Source of the DNA: Dimorphilus gyrociliatus
Lineage: Eukaryota; Annelida; Polychaeta; Dinophilidae
Assembly (NCBI GenBank): GCA_904063045.1
Contig: CAJFCJ010000025.1
Coordinates: 186,001 to 250,000, forward strand
DNA length: 64,000 nucleotides
Direction: 5' to 3'
In this document: positions 1 through 12,438 of the stretch, piece after piece
Layout: each line of letters opens with the position of its first letter
Position numbering within the stretch: position 1 is the stretch's first letter
The notes under the pieces: generated by a model
Databases searched by the model: none
Seen by the model: the letters and a program-made list of their open reading frames with translations, nothing else
Told to the model about the DNA's origin: nothing
Program-made: the position numbers and the translations under genes

Positions 1-2915
1 AAGCGTTAACTGCGAAATTTACTGTATAGATATAAAGGGAGAAGATAAAGAGTGAAAGAAGAAATTAAGTGATGAATGAAGAAAAAAAGAAGTTTTCAAT
101 CATCAATCTTTTTTCCATTCTTTCTTGTTCTTTCTCTTTAGTTTCCCTTTCTCTTTGACAATTGTCCCTTTTAGGATTCCCTTTTTATAGCATTTAATAA
201 TTAAAAAAACTTGCAATTATAAATAAAACTATTGATTATGTTTGTTTTGGTCTATTCATTAATGTAGAAAAAAGTGATTACATGTGCGTAGAATCTCTCT
301 CTCTCTCTCTCTCTATCATATGTATATTATTCTCTCTTTCGGTGTTTGTTGGACAGAGGATTACCAATTTTTAATTAAAAGAAAAGACCAAAGTCGGAAA
401 GAGACTAAATTATAGACATCTACAGCAAAAATAGAAGTCAGGGAAGTAGATTAAAAAATAGAGAGATAGAGAGAGAGAGAGAGATTATTTTATATTTTGT
501 TGAAAGTTTTTTTTTATAAAAAAAAAGAAATGGAATAAATAGAATTATTAAAAGTTGTGTTGTACGTATAATATTTGTAAACTACTTGACAGGAACAGGA
601 CCAAAACTAGTTTATTATGTATGAGGATTCTATCGTAGTATTTTTAGAACTATTTTTTTTATCTATCTCTCTCTCTCCCCTCTCCCACTGTCTGTCTCTT
701 CCTCTATGTCCAAACTATATATTCATCTATCCTTCCATCAACTGATTTTCTCTCTTTCCCAATTTTTTTATTTCACTTTTTTATTTTGCTAAATCGATCT
801 AACTAGGAGATTTTGTAGCTTATTCAAGGTATATTACTAGTTATATAATAAAGCTTGGATTGACCCATTCATTAATAATATTTACATAGTACTAAAGAAA
901 CGGATTGGACAAACTTGGCCTCGATTCTAGACAGAAGTGAGCCATATCTGATTAGGGGTTGGTCTTTGAAGGGTTGACGACGTTTATATGTTACCCTCGA
1001 TGGTTATTCAATAGATACAAAGGTGAGGGTCAAAATGGGAATTACACTTAGATATATACAAATCTAAGAATTCAAAGATACTTAGACTAAAACTCTACAA
1101 TCAAGAGTAAAAAAAAAGAGCACAATCATAAATCAAAATTTTTATCAACCTATAGGTAATATTTAAAAAGAATTTTCATCATTGTTAAATTGAATAAGCT
1201 TAATATACGTTTTTTAAGTCCTATTCCATACTTAGTCGTGACATGGTTCGATCTTTTTTCTACGTCATTTCTTTGGATCCCAACTTGATTTAAGTTTGCA
1301 TTATCTAGGGATTTTTTTTATTTGAAGAAAGAATATACGATTGAGCAAGTTGTAACACGTTAATATAGTTTATATATATTACACATTAACTTCTAAATAG
1401 ATAAAAATTGCTGTAAAGTAGATTTTTTTCTTTCTTTTTGTTGGATAAAAAAAACAGTCGTTTATTTTATTCATTCCGCTTTTTTTTCGAATTTTCTCTT
1501 TTTTTTTTCTCTCTCTCTCTCCCTTTCTCACTCTCTCACTATACCAGAAATATTCTATGCATTACAATCAAAGTACAGGCCTATATAATTATGACAAGAG
1601 AAGTAAGAAGTTTGTATGTCACAGAGAATGTTCTTAAAGAAATGTCTATATATAGAGACGCTGTATAATGTCCAGATGTCTGAAAATGTTACTAAGTGTA
1701 TATTGTATATTTAAATATACTGAGTACTGGACTATATTTAAGTTTAATTGCTTTATGAATATTCATTATGTTAAAATATCTATGAAAAATTAGATATAAT
1801 GAGAACAAAACAAGCAATACAATGATATCCAGGTTTGGAAATTTGAGATAGCGGTACTTGTTTATTTTTATTACAGTATTGAAAAGTTGTTTTAGAAAGA
1901 TAGCAAAGGGAGAAAGAGAATATAAGAGGGAAAAGGTTGGAGTAGGATTAAGAGTGGTATGATAACAATAACGATTAATTAGCGTAAAGAATTGATAATT
2001 GTATCCGCAAGTAGGATAACGATAATGAAATTTGTACAAATACGTCAGCAGTCCGAAAGGAAAAAATGTTTCAAGTGCAGCTCATCCGAAAATCGATAAG
2101 ACGGAACACCTGCTCACCGTCTCTCTTTTCAACTCATATACGACAAGCATGGAAACCTATAACTTTTACTTTTAAGAGAAGAAGACAAGAGTGAACTTAA
2201 GATTTTCATAATCTATGCTAAGAGAATAAAGCTATTTATAAGAGCAATATTCGAAATGCGTAAGACTACGTCTATAATAGTGCTGTGCTCTTAGAATATC
2301 TATATTCGTAAGAGATTTAAAGGAGAACTGATTTAGAAGTTCCGTTGAACCAATCTTCTTTTTTTCCTCTTGTTTGAAAAATAAGAAAAATGTTATAAAT
2401 CTTTTACTAGAGAATCCTTTTACGGCTATTAATAACGCCAATATTGCTGAAACGAAACGTACCGAAACAAATAATTAAGTAATGACAAGAAGAAAGCAAT
2501 CTTAAGGTTTCTCCAGATATTTCTCAGATTCCAATTCGTTTCTCTTTGCATTATTCAGCAATGTAATCAGTTCGAAGCGGGTATAATTTCATTACTTAGC
2601 GTCGTTCGCTTTTGGCTAGGAGTGCTTAATCGGTACATAATATCTTTTTCATTGATATGTTACATTTTCAAAAAATATCACAAAAATCTAACTTAATATT
2701 CCTATAGTGACAAGTATTTCATAAACGAATAAGGTCTATAACTAATCAATTAAGGGGAATACAAATACAAAGGGTGAAGAGAAATTAGAAAGAGATATGA
2801 TGGGGAAAGAAGAAGAGTAGGCCTGGAAAGGAGAGGCAAATATGGTATTAGAATAGCAGGGAAATAGGACTAGATTCAAAGTGTATATGAAATAGGAGAA
2901 AAAGAAGAATAAAGA

Positions 2916-2918
<3 letters not shown>

Positions 2919-2951
<33 letters not shown>
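2919..2951. repeat. (GA)n microsatellite
   Basis: Uninterrupted AG dinucleotide run, followed by GATAGACAGACAG-type degenerate repeat. Confidence 0.95.
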
Positions 2952-2955
<4 letters not shown>

Positions 2956-3306
2956 CAGACAGATACAAACACAGAGAAGAATAAAGAAAAAGAACTTTTT
3001 CTTGTTAATTTAAAAAATGAGATGGTAAAGTATTTGTTTATATATTTAGAATGTTTATATCTTTTTCTTAGATTTTTGATTGGTTGACCTTTAATGTCAT
3101 ATAATCTAAATACGTAAGCAGGTGGATTATCTCCAACTGAATAACTTTCTATTGTTTCGTTGGGTGTTAATTTGAAGTATATCTTTATTTTATACTCATC
3201 AGTTACAGTAGCATACAGAGTGTCTAATCCTAGTATAGAAATATAGAAATATATATGTATACATGAATATGTATATTCTGCACAGTATATATGTATTTTT
3301 AGTTTT

Positions 3307-3345
<39 letters not shown>
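3307..3345. repeat. (TA)n microsatellite
   Basis: Alternating TA run with one ACA interruption near its left end. Confidence 0.9.
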
Positions 3346-3348
<3 letters not shown>

Positions 3349-3435
3349 TTAAACCCATAGTCCATGTCCTATTTGTTTCCCTATTTTAATTTGCATACAA
3401 ATTAACTATGAATACATAATCTGGGAAGAAAATTC

Positions 3436-3466
<31 letters not shown>
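3436..3466. repeat. (TTTC)n microsatellite
   Basis: Tandem TTTC tetranucleotide units running into a short CT tract. Confidence 0.9.
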
Positions 3467-5654
3467 CTCTCTTCCTCTCTCACGTCTATCAAAAGTAACA
3501 GAAACAAAGAAAGAGACTATGAAGGTAAGAAAGATGATAATATTGTAAACGTTGAAACAAATGTATAGAATGTTGTTATTACATAAAATACAGTTTAGAT
3601 ATAGACAATTATGCAAATACACTTTATATATATAGTACAAAATTGACCGTCTTTGATTTGTTTTGTAAGTTTCCATCATCCCTCTTATTATGTAATAAAA
3701 TAGAAAGTAGGAATAGCACAAATGATATTTGTAAGAATGAAATTGTGAAATGTTTCCTTATTATGTAATTAGACGTCTTGTAATTCAGGTTAACCTTCGC
3801 TAAATTCTAATTAGTATTTAATCTTACTATCCATCACTATCTTTAAATAGAATTTGTAAAGAAACAATTACACTCAACGTTTTAGACATTTTTTCCAGGG
3901 ATAACGTGAAAACCTAACATAATCCGTAATACGATCATACCTAATTTGCATAGTATCCTCTTTATGATTGATTACGATCGGCGATATGTCGGCGTCATCG
4001 GAGCGGAAATCGTTGATCATTGGCTAATATTACAGCTTCTCGTTTATATACAGTATATGTCTATACTTTTACTGAATAAGTACTTTTATAATGACAATGT
4101 ATATGTATTGTTTGTAAAGGCGTCTCTAGAAGGCTAGCTCTCCAAAACAAAAGGAAAGAAGAGAGTCATTAGAATTACAGATGGAAAGAGAGAAAAAACA
4201 TCCGGCGATGTTTGAAATGGTAGATGAATAATGCAGAGTTTTAGCCGGCTCGGCGCCAATTCTTTTCTTCCGACCGCCGTATAATGGAAACGTTCTCCTG
4301 CCTAATCAACGTCATCGTCGACCTTAATAGGCGTTCCATAGACGACGGTCACGTATTTTCTTGAGCGATAAATATCAATTTGAATGAAAGTGGTAGCTTA
4401 TGAAAAAGTTTTATCTATCTGAAACATATGAAAATCGAATATCTGACTGAGAAATGCTTCTTTCCTTTAAAACCGTCTTTAGCGACGGTTATATGGCTTA
4501 AATCTGCACTTTCTCTAGTTCGACTAGTAGCTAATATAGTGAAAAAATGGATCATAAATGAAAGATAGCAGAGAGACTATTATCATAAAACTATAAATAC
4601 TCAACATATTGTATAATCTATAAAACATTCAATGAAGCGATTTCTTGGTTCAATTATTATTATTATGATTGTACGTTCTTTTCGAGATATCAATATGAAT
4701 TATTAAGAAATTTGGGTTATCTAGTCTTATTGTAGCAATTCTTAATGAAATTACACCAAGCTTAGGCTTATCTAAAAAAGAGATAAGCGTTGATGAGTTG
4801 GTGAATATATAAGTTTGACCTTAGAATATAGAAAATACTCGTAGAAAACCTTAAAAATCTTGTAACAAATTGAAAAAAACGAACTTAATCATATTATAAT
4901 AATATAAGACATCATATACGATACATGTAAATAAATATATATATATATATATACTGTATATTTATCAATAGCTTACTTTTTCACTTAAAGGCTTTTTTAT
5001 TAATGGAATTTTTCTTCTAGTTAAAAATTTAAATTCATTGCAACAGCCTATTAAGGGTTAAAGTCATAAAACAGATGGCCGATGGATTAAATAGCTAATT
5101 AAAAAGTATTACCTTTGGTCAAATTATCGCATACAAAATGAATAGGATTTTCAGGGTATTATTGATTAGAATAAACAAAAAAGGCTTAGTAAAAATGAAT
5201 TATTATTTAAAGAAGAGTAATAAAGTTTTATTGATAGATTTCTTAAACAAGAAATTATATTTAAATAATGTATTTACAGGGAAAGAGGGGCAATGTAAAA
5301 GACGAGAGGAGTTGGATGGATAAGGAAAAAGTCCAGAATATGTACTTTGTAAAATGACACAGGCGGAAGAGAGAGAGAGAGAGAGAGAAGCAGCAGCAGT
5401 AGATGAAAAGAACTAATTTTTCGAGGGACAGGATTATATAATCTGACTAAATATTTTCTACGAAAATCAGTTTGTCAAAATAAACTGTGTTACGATCTGA
5501 AAACTCTATACGATAGAAACTATCTGTTTTTTTTCCGAGAACAAGGAAACATTGTCAAAAAATAGCGATTCCTAGATGAAAAATTGATATTTCTCTTTTT
5601 AAGAGAGCTCGCAGATTTACTTTACATAAAGTAAAAAAAAATGTATACTTTACC

Positions 5655-5870
5655 AAAAATAATAGCCGCGCAGAAGGATTGCAGTAGGCAGTACCGCAAA
5701 CCAATCATTCGAACGCCCCGCAATACCGCAAAGGATTAACGGCGGATCCGAACGAGAATTCCGACATGTGTTCACTAGACTGCGGTTCATTGCTGCCAGC
5801 GACTTGCCGCGGCTAATGCATTAAAAAATTTCGCGTCACTTGCAGTCTCATATAGCGTTCGAATTTTCTT
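5655..5870. promoter_or_regulatory. GC-richer island with three RUNX-like motifs
   Basis: This block is richer in C, G and CpG than its surroundings and has no convincing reading frame. It contains two ACCGCA hexamers (5693-5698, 5725-5730) and one TGCGGT (5781-5786), the same core on the other strand. That core matches the published RUNX/CBF recognition sequence TGYGGT. The block could be an enhancer. No conservation data are available to me, so function is inference. Confidence 0.35.
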
Positions 5871-6861
5871 CATATTTTGCTGTAATATTCCATTCTTCTT
5901 TCATTAATAACGATATAATCTTCTCCCTTGTATACTGTAGAAAACAAATATTTATTATCTATTCAAATTTATGCATAAATTATAAATATATATATATATA
6001 CTAATATATATATATATACAGATTTTTGTGACTCTTTATACATCAATACATTAGAAATGTTTCATGTATCGATTGATTATCGTAAATGTAAAATAGTATA
6101 TTTTTAGACGTATTGCTGATATCAATTAATCTTGGATACGAACGTTACGACCTTAACGTCCTCACTTAAGGTATGGAGACGTAATTTTCCTACACATACA
6201 TATACCAAGTGTGCACTGTATTGATCTAGAATCCGCCCAGCAACAGGCGTCGTTTGAGCGATGCTTTCTATGTCGGAAATTATCGGTTTTGACGCCTTTT
6301 ATTATATTTGTATCGAAGATAAACATTAGAAAATTTTTGACAAGTTTCTCCCTAAAAGAATCTCTCATCAATCTTTTCATAAATCAGAAGACATTTAACA
6401 AATTGTTGCAGTTCAAGAGATAAAGGAGAAATGACAAGTCTATCCTATCATTAAAATTCAAATTGAACGATTACGTTTATTCAATATCCTTCTCTTTGTA
6501 TTTTCTAAAATCATTTAGAGAAATACTAGAAACTTTATTCATTTAAATTATTATTTAAAAGTGACAACAAAGACAACAAAATAGACTTTTTCTTTACGTT
6601 TAAAAATGTTTTTATTAATTCTTATTTATATGACAAATTTTACCTTTAAAAAAAAAACCGTATCATCGATTTTTATTTCTTTTACTTTTCCTTCTTCACC
6701 TAAAATTTTTGTATTTTTTATGTTATTCCTACCTTTTTTATCTTTCGAAATATTACTAAAAAACCAATAATATTGTAAAATATCCAACAGTATATCATTA
6801 TGTTTTTAGCCTGTAATAAAATACCAATTATGATAAGGAGAGATTGTACTCGGCTCCTTTC

Positions 6862-6863
<2 letters not shown>

Positions 6864-6896
<33 letters not shown>
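6864..6896. repeat. (CT)n microsatellite
   Basis: Uninterrupted CT dinucleotide run of about 33 bases. Confidence 0.95.
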
Positions 6897-6899
<3 letters not shown>

Positions 6900-9374
6900 C
6901 CTTCATTTATGCTTATGTAGACATTAGCTCACATATCTAGTTTTTTTTATAATGGTCTACTATTAGCTTTAAAACATTAAAACAACTTGAATCCAGATAT
7001 CTGAACATAATTTATGGAATTGGACGGGAAAACCCTACTATGGTTTTCTATTGCAAAAAAAAATCAAGGAAAAAAGGGTAGGAAATAGGAGAAAGCGGAA
7101 ATGAAAAACTATTGGAGAAAAATACCAGTATAAGAAAATAGCAGTTTCTAGAAAGCTACAAAGATTAAATATATCTGAGTGATAATTTACTTTCTTGCGA
7201 CTTTTATTCTCATTCCACTAATTATGTTCGTATGAATAGGGTTTATACTGATAAATATATATTAGTTATTCCCATACAACTCTTTTTCCATCTCCTTTCT
7301 CCACTTCCCAATTTTCTAAAAGGGAAAAACTAAAGTTCAAAACAATTTGCTTGGTAGTAAAGAAAAGAGAAATGCTTTCTTTCTTTTTTTATAGAAAACC
7401 AGTAAAATTTCTTCTCTTATTCACCCCGTCATCTTGGAAAATGACAGGCTATAATAATGAACTTCCTCACTAACGAGTAAGTTATCAAAGACTTTAATCC
7501 ATCCCATCAACACACACTTTCTCTTCTTGACGAAAAAAATGAAAACAAAATGTCTATTTACTAGAATTCGAAATATTCTACGGTTTATTTCTATATTATA
7601 ATTAATTAATTAATAAAACACTGTATATTTCACAATAGTTATTTTGCACTTCTTCCTTTTAGAATCTCTGTTTCTAGTTCCTTTTCAATATTTCTTCCTT
7701 CTCTTTCTACTTATTTATACCGTTATCTTCCATCGTACTTGTGCTTTGACATTGTGAAATAATCTAAAGAACATTATACAAATAACCTGGATATTTTTAA
7801 ATCTGCTATTCGTAATATTTTTCTTCATCTTTTAATAAAATTGAACGGAAATGAGTTTCTTTTCTTTCAATATTGAGAAAAAAAGAGAAAAGACAGCTGT
7901 AAAAGTATAAAGGAAACAACAAACTAGAGAGGGTCATCTGATAATTGTTAAATTATAATCTATCTAAACAGGCGTTGTAATTGCATAAGCAACTTCCATT
8001 TAAAGCTGCTCTGTTTTTTTTTTTAATTTATTTATAGTTGTGTCTATTCCCTTCTCAATAATTTTGCTTTCTATAAAGACAAACCAAAAGAAACAAAAAT
8101 AACTGAGATTGACAAAGATGATAACGGTTATATAGTTAGTATCTAATCCGTTTTTTGAGAGACTGTAAGGTCATTTATTCCAATGGAAAAGGATCGCCTA
8201 TCCCTTCTCTCTTACCCTCTTCAGTCTTAAACAAACAAGAGTCCAACTCTTTTTTTCCTATTTTTTCCTTTCGGACAAACAATAATATCGATTTTGTCCA
8301 ACCTTGTTCATTAATAGAATAAACTGATTCGAAAAGGGCATTTCTTATCTACAACATAGAAAAGGCTGGGAGTAACTTTGTCTAAATTAGATTAATAAGC
8401 TCTATTTCGTTATAAATTAATGTTTCTCGAAAACGATTATAGCTGTTGTTCAAAAAATGTTCTTATCAGTTATGAATAGTAGAATTGAGTGTTATGACAA
8501 ATAATCGCTGATTATAAAAATAAAAATGAATATGGCATTTTCTTTCGTTTGTATTTAACCTTAAAGAACAATAGAATAAGTGGCAGGATGGAAAATAACG
8601 GACAGTTTCAATTGGGGGAGGAGGGAGAGATGGAGAGAGAGAAAAAGAGCGAAGCGAAGTTCAAAAGTAGCCCTATATAGTTTATTCCAAATAATCAAAA
8701 AGGAAGATAAGAAAAAATGTAAAATCATCTATTTATCGTAAAATGAATGTCATATAAATCTATTGCGCAATTTAGTCCAATATTAAGTTTTTTTTATGTT
8801 GATTTTTTCCATATAGACTTAAGTACATAAACATATATCCTCTAATCCTTTTTCCTCCTTCTCTCTCTCTCTGTTTCTCTTTTCATCGTCCAGTCTAAAA
8901 TTTTCATTAAAATTTCCACTTGTATATTGAAGATTTGTAAAAGTTTCTGATGGAATAAAAAATTCGTATTCCGTTGTGTTTACAAATAAGAATTGGAATA
9001 ATTCAAACATTTACTTCTTTAATTGAATTAGATTGATTAGACGCTGAATATAATATGATTCTAACAAATGAATGAAAGTGCATCTTAAAAGTAAGATGGT
9101 ATAACTAATTACGCAAATTTTAATTTCATTTATAAGATTATTGTCTTATTAAAAGAGATAAATTAACATTTATTCAATTAAAGACAGATGTAGGTGTATA
9201 TACATATATATGTATTTGTCTTATCAAACGTTTTAATTTATAGCTATACGATTATTACAAGGCATAGTAAAATAATCTTTTGAAAGAGCTAAGGCCAATG
9301 TTATTCTCGGATTATTTGGCCTGTACCCTTTAAAAGTATTTTTGAGACGTCAAACAATCATTTGCTCTTAGACA

Positions 9375-9844
9375 ATGATGATGGAAGATAATTCGGAAAA
9401 ACAAGAAAGAATTCGCAAAATTCTTAAATTTATTGTTCCACCAGAAGACTATTCAAATCTAGGAATTCAACAGTCTCATTTCGATGATGTTAGAATACGT
9501 CGGAGAGGTAAAAAACAAAAGAAAACAATTCGTATAAAGATTATCAACTTTTTCTTTTTTTTTAAAAAAAAAGAAAAAGATTTTCCATTTTTATTTCTCC
9601 TAAAAAAAGTTTCAAAGTAAAATTTTTTTTTCTCAAATCGAATTCTAGATATGTTAAAACAACCAAGATTACTAGACTTTATTATAGATGAATTACGGAA
9701 AGGAGAGTGTTTAATATGGGTTGACAGGAATCCGAAAAACCCATTGACATTTGTAATTTCTGATTCAGGAGAAATTGCATCCAGATGGGGAAGGGTGAAA
9801 AAAAATAAAAAAATGACTTATGAAAAATTTTCAAGAGCGTTAAG
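9375..9844 (+). CDS. ETS-domain transcription factor gene, two exons seen (partial)
   Basis: Two exons are visible, 9375-9507 and 9649-9844, joined by a 141-base GT-AG intron with matching phase. The second exon encodes most of a winged-helix ETS domain. It starts with QPRLLDFIIDELRKGECL (helix 1 type), continues with IWVDRNP and the GEIASRWGRVKKNKKM block, and ends with TYEKFSRALR, the DNA-recognition helix. The Trp pattern and the K-N-K-x-M-x-Y-x-K-x-SRALR string identify the family. ETS factors are nuclear activators or repressors that bind GGAA sites. The exon stops at a good donor (ttaag|gttagt), where the family continues with a Tyr-rich segment and two beta strands. I could not find that last exon, so the gene is incomplete or a decayed copy. 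The first ATG follows an acceptor-like ctcttag, so an upstream exon is possible. The subfamily is unclear and the domain is divergent. Confidence 0.75.
9548..9579. repeat. 32-base perfect A/T palindrome in the ETS-gene intron
   Basis: The arms read C-T5-C-T9 and A9-G-A5-C's complement, meeting at the centre of 9563/9564, so the whole 32 bases are self-complementary. It lies inside the 9508-9648 intron. Similar T-run/A-run foldbacks occur near 45035-45053 and 16522-16546. Confidence 0.85.
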
Positions 9845-10764
9845 GTTAGTTTTTCCCATTTTCTTTTGTCTTTTCTTAACCTCTTATATATGCCTATTTA
9901 TAAATATATATATATATATAATGTAAAATTAGCGTACTATATTCAGTTTGTATAACTCTGAGCCTTTCGCCTAAGTAGTAATACGTTCTAAATAAGTAAG
10001 GATTGATACTTTCCATGAATAATTTAGAATAGAAAAGCAAACACATTCAAAAAAAAAACAAAATGGGGAAAAAAACTGAATTTACTATTTGTTATCAATC
10101 ATGTAATAATCTATTAAACTCTGTTAAAGTATATAAATAGATAATTTTGCAAGATATGAACTATCTAAGAATTCTAATCCGATGAGAATTCCTTAGATAC
10201 AATGATAATAACAAAAAAAGGCGGGTAGATAGGAAAAGAGAGAGAGAGAGAGAGATAGATAGGTAGGTAGAGGGAAAAGAGGAAAAGAATTAGATGGGTC
10301 ATTGATAAAGATATAATATAACACTTAGTTAATATTAAAATAACAAAGAAAGTATTTAATATATATACACAAGAATCGTAAAATATAGCATAAAGATTAA
10401 TTATGGACGGCTTCCTGCCATTAAACCATGATACAAATGTATGTATTTGCCTATTTACAGTTTTGTAAACGTTCAAAGAATATTCTAAAGTAAAAGTTAG
10501 CTTTGCAATATATTATTTTCCATTCGGTCTTTTATTCTCTTTCCTTCTTTTCCTCCTTCTCCTCTTCCCCCCTCCCCGTCTCTCTCTCTCTCTCTTTCTA
10601 TCTCTCTTTCTCGCTCTCTTTCAATATGTTACAAATATATTATCTACATATTATCTTTTTATGATTTAGTTTATTTTTAAGGTTTAGTTAAGTACTTAAA
10701 CCGTCTAGACCCTATGTTACTATAACCACACTAGGAATTTCCACAAAGCTTAAGAAAATTTCAA

Positions 10765-10779
10765 CCAATAGATGGCGTG
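10765..10779 (+). promoter_or_regulatory. CTCF-like site
   Basis: CCAATAGATGGCGTG resembles the animal CTCF core CCASYAGRKGGCRC, differing at the S position and near the right end. A single match in AT-rich DNA is weak evidence. Confidence 0.25.
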
Positions 10780-11825
10780 TGATACCGATAAGATTATAAA
10801 TTATCTTTATTTGAACTACGAATCATAGATAACTAAAAAATTATGTTTTGATAAATCAAAAATTAGAGATTAATTTTTATCATAAAAAATTCTTTAAACT
10901 AACAGAACATACGGTGTAAACCATAACGGTTGTTTAGAGAAGCCAGACGACAAGAAAAGATTGAGCTATTCTATAAGATTGGATCTTTTAAAAGTACGGT
11001 ATAAAGGAGTAATAAGGGAAAACGACTTGAAATATTTAAAATATATTCAGCATAAAGTATCTTCGAGTCTCTTAAGAAGTCTTTGAAATATTGAACGTGT
11101 TTTTTTTTCTCCTTTTACTTTTTCTGTGAAGAGAGACAGTCTATTGACAAAAAAACTTGAAACTTCTTTCCTCATCCTAGAGAGAGTTATATTATCAATG
11201 TAGAAACTTTCCGTATTGTTTGTTTATTCTATTTCATATTTTTTAACATTAATCTTAATTTTACGAAGAGATGTTCTAGTTATAAAGTGTATATAATTAC
11301 TGTTATTTTTGGACAAGAGGCAAACTTTAACAATTTTTGCATAAAAGTTAAAAGGTCTGATTAAAGAAACTTTCTATTACATTTAAATAAATTGTAATAA
11401 GAGCCATGTTATTGCTATTTTAAAAGTTCTTCTTCTTGTTTGTCAAATTTTCACTTGTTTGTTTATATAAGCGGTTTTGTTTGCTTATATTTAATTAATT
11501 TTTTAACTATATATTCTTTCTGTTCACTTATATCATTTTGTTCATTTGATATAAACAAGTACACTACGATATTTACAGTATATTGTGTAAATGTAAACAA
11601 AAGTTCGTATATACATTAAAGTTACTTTTAGTTAATAAATTAAAGTTTCAATAGTTTTATTACTATCTTCTTTTATTTATTAAATAATTTTTTTTTTAAA
11701 AAAACAAACATTTAAAAAAAATTCTTTTTTTAAAAATAGTAAAACTTATAACCTTGACTCGACCTTTATATTATATAAATTCATTACTATTACTATAAGA
11801 GTATAACATACTGTAATATATATTA

Positions 11826-11857
11826 TATACAGTATATATATATATATATACTGTATA
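11826..11857. repeat. TATACAGTATA ... TATACTGTATA pair flanking (TA)n
   Basis: Two copies of the palindrome TATAC-W-GTATA (11826-11836 and 11847-11857) bracket a short TA run. The motif recurs across the window. Confidence 0.85.
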
Positions 11858-11905
11858 TTATTAGATATAGCGCATTTTTTTAAAAGTTGTTTTAAATTTT
11901 CAATT

Positions 11906-12438
11906 ATGTTTAATAACAATTATCGTATTGTTAAAATTTTAATTTTGATTGAAAGATTATCGGCTAAATTGTATACACCAGAACAAATTTTCGAATCTAA
12001 ACCTATTAAAGAGCAATATTATGAAGTAAACTATTATAGAGATATATGCTATAGTAGAACTAAGTACGAGTGTAAGAAAATCTTATGGGCAATGAGTAAT
12101 GCAGACGATGAACTAATTAGAGAAACTGGTAATAATTATATCTATAATTAAAATCAATTTGTAATAGATAAATACCGTTGAAAGGCCTCCATTCGTACGC
12201 GAAACTCGGTAATATAGATTTTCCGGAAGCATCTAGAAAAAGATGGTACGATATTGAAAGAAATTTACCGAAAACGGTATGCTTAAATAGAATATCGGAT
12301 GCCGAATGCTATAGGTGTAGTTTAGCAATTATGGCGAATGAATTTAGACCAATTTATAATCAGTGTTGTAAAGGAAGTATTAAGATAGTAAAATATTGTG
12401 AAAAGATAGGTTTTAATCCCAAATTAAGTGTCAAATAA
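11906..12438 (+). CDS. Hypothetical two-exon protein with several cysteines
   Basis: I do not recognise this gene. Two open stretches, 11906-12128 and 12185-12438, join in phase 1 across a 56-base intron (actg|gtaata ... ttgaaag|gc), giving about 158 residues. The join removes an in-frame stop at 12169-12171 that otherwise separates the two halves. The second half has eight cysteines in total with the first, including C-x2-C and CC arrangements, and looks compositionally like real protein. The N-terminus is only weakly hydrophobic (VKILILI), so secretion is uncertain; a signal-peptide exon could lie upstream. An AATAAA at 12495-12500, about 57 bases after the stop, could be its poly(A) signal. 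The donor phase of the upstream ETS exon would also fit an acceptor at about 11958, but the join gives no ETS tail, so I keep the genes apart. Confidence 0.5.

Larger units (their letters stand above)
1..9370. other. Long gene-free region with microsatellites and two GC-richer islands
   Basis: I find no coding exon I can support here; the open frames are short, low in complexity and lie in repeats. The region holds (CT)n/(GA)n tracts near 294-314, 461-483, 2919-2951 and 6864-6896, a (TTTC)n tract at 3436-3466, and TA tracts at 3307-3345 and about 4935-4952. Two islands stand out as less AT-rich and more complex, at about 4200-4360 and 5655-5870. They could be regulatory DNA. This could be the upstream control region of the ETS-domain gene or of a gene outside the window. 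Confidence 0.5.
9845..11905. other. Intergenic or intronic, no exon supported
   Basis: AT-rich DNA with a (GA)n tract near 10240, a CT tract near 10578 and a TATACAGTATA/TATACTGTATA pair around a TA run at 11826-11857. I searched for the missing last ETS exon (an R-Y-Y-Y-like start in the right phase) and did not find it. At 10765-10779 there is a CTCF-like string CCAATAGATGGCGTG. Confidence 0.5.

Noticed and set aside
9844-12438. Joining the ETS exon directly to the 11.9-12.4 kb gene
   Set aside because: An acceptor near 11958 is phase-compatible, but the product after SRALR does not resemble the end of any ETS domain.
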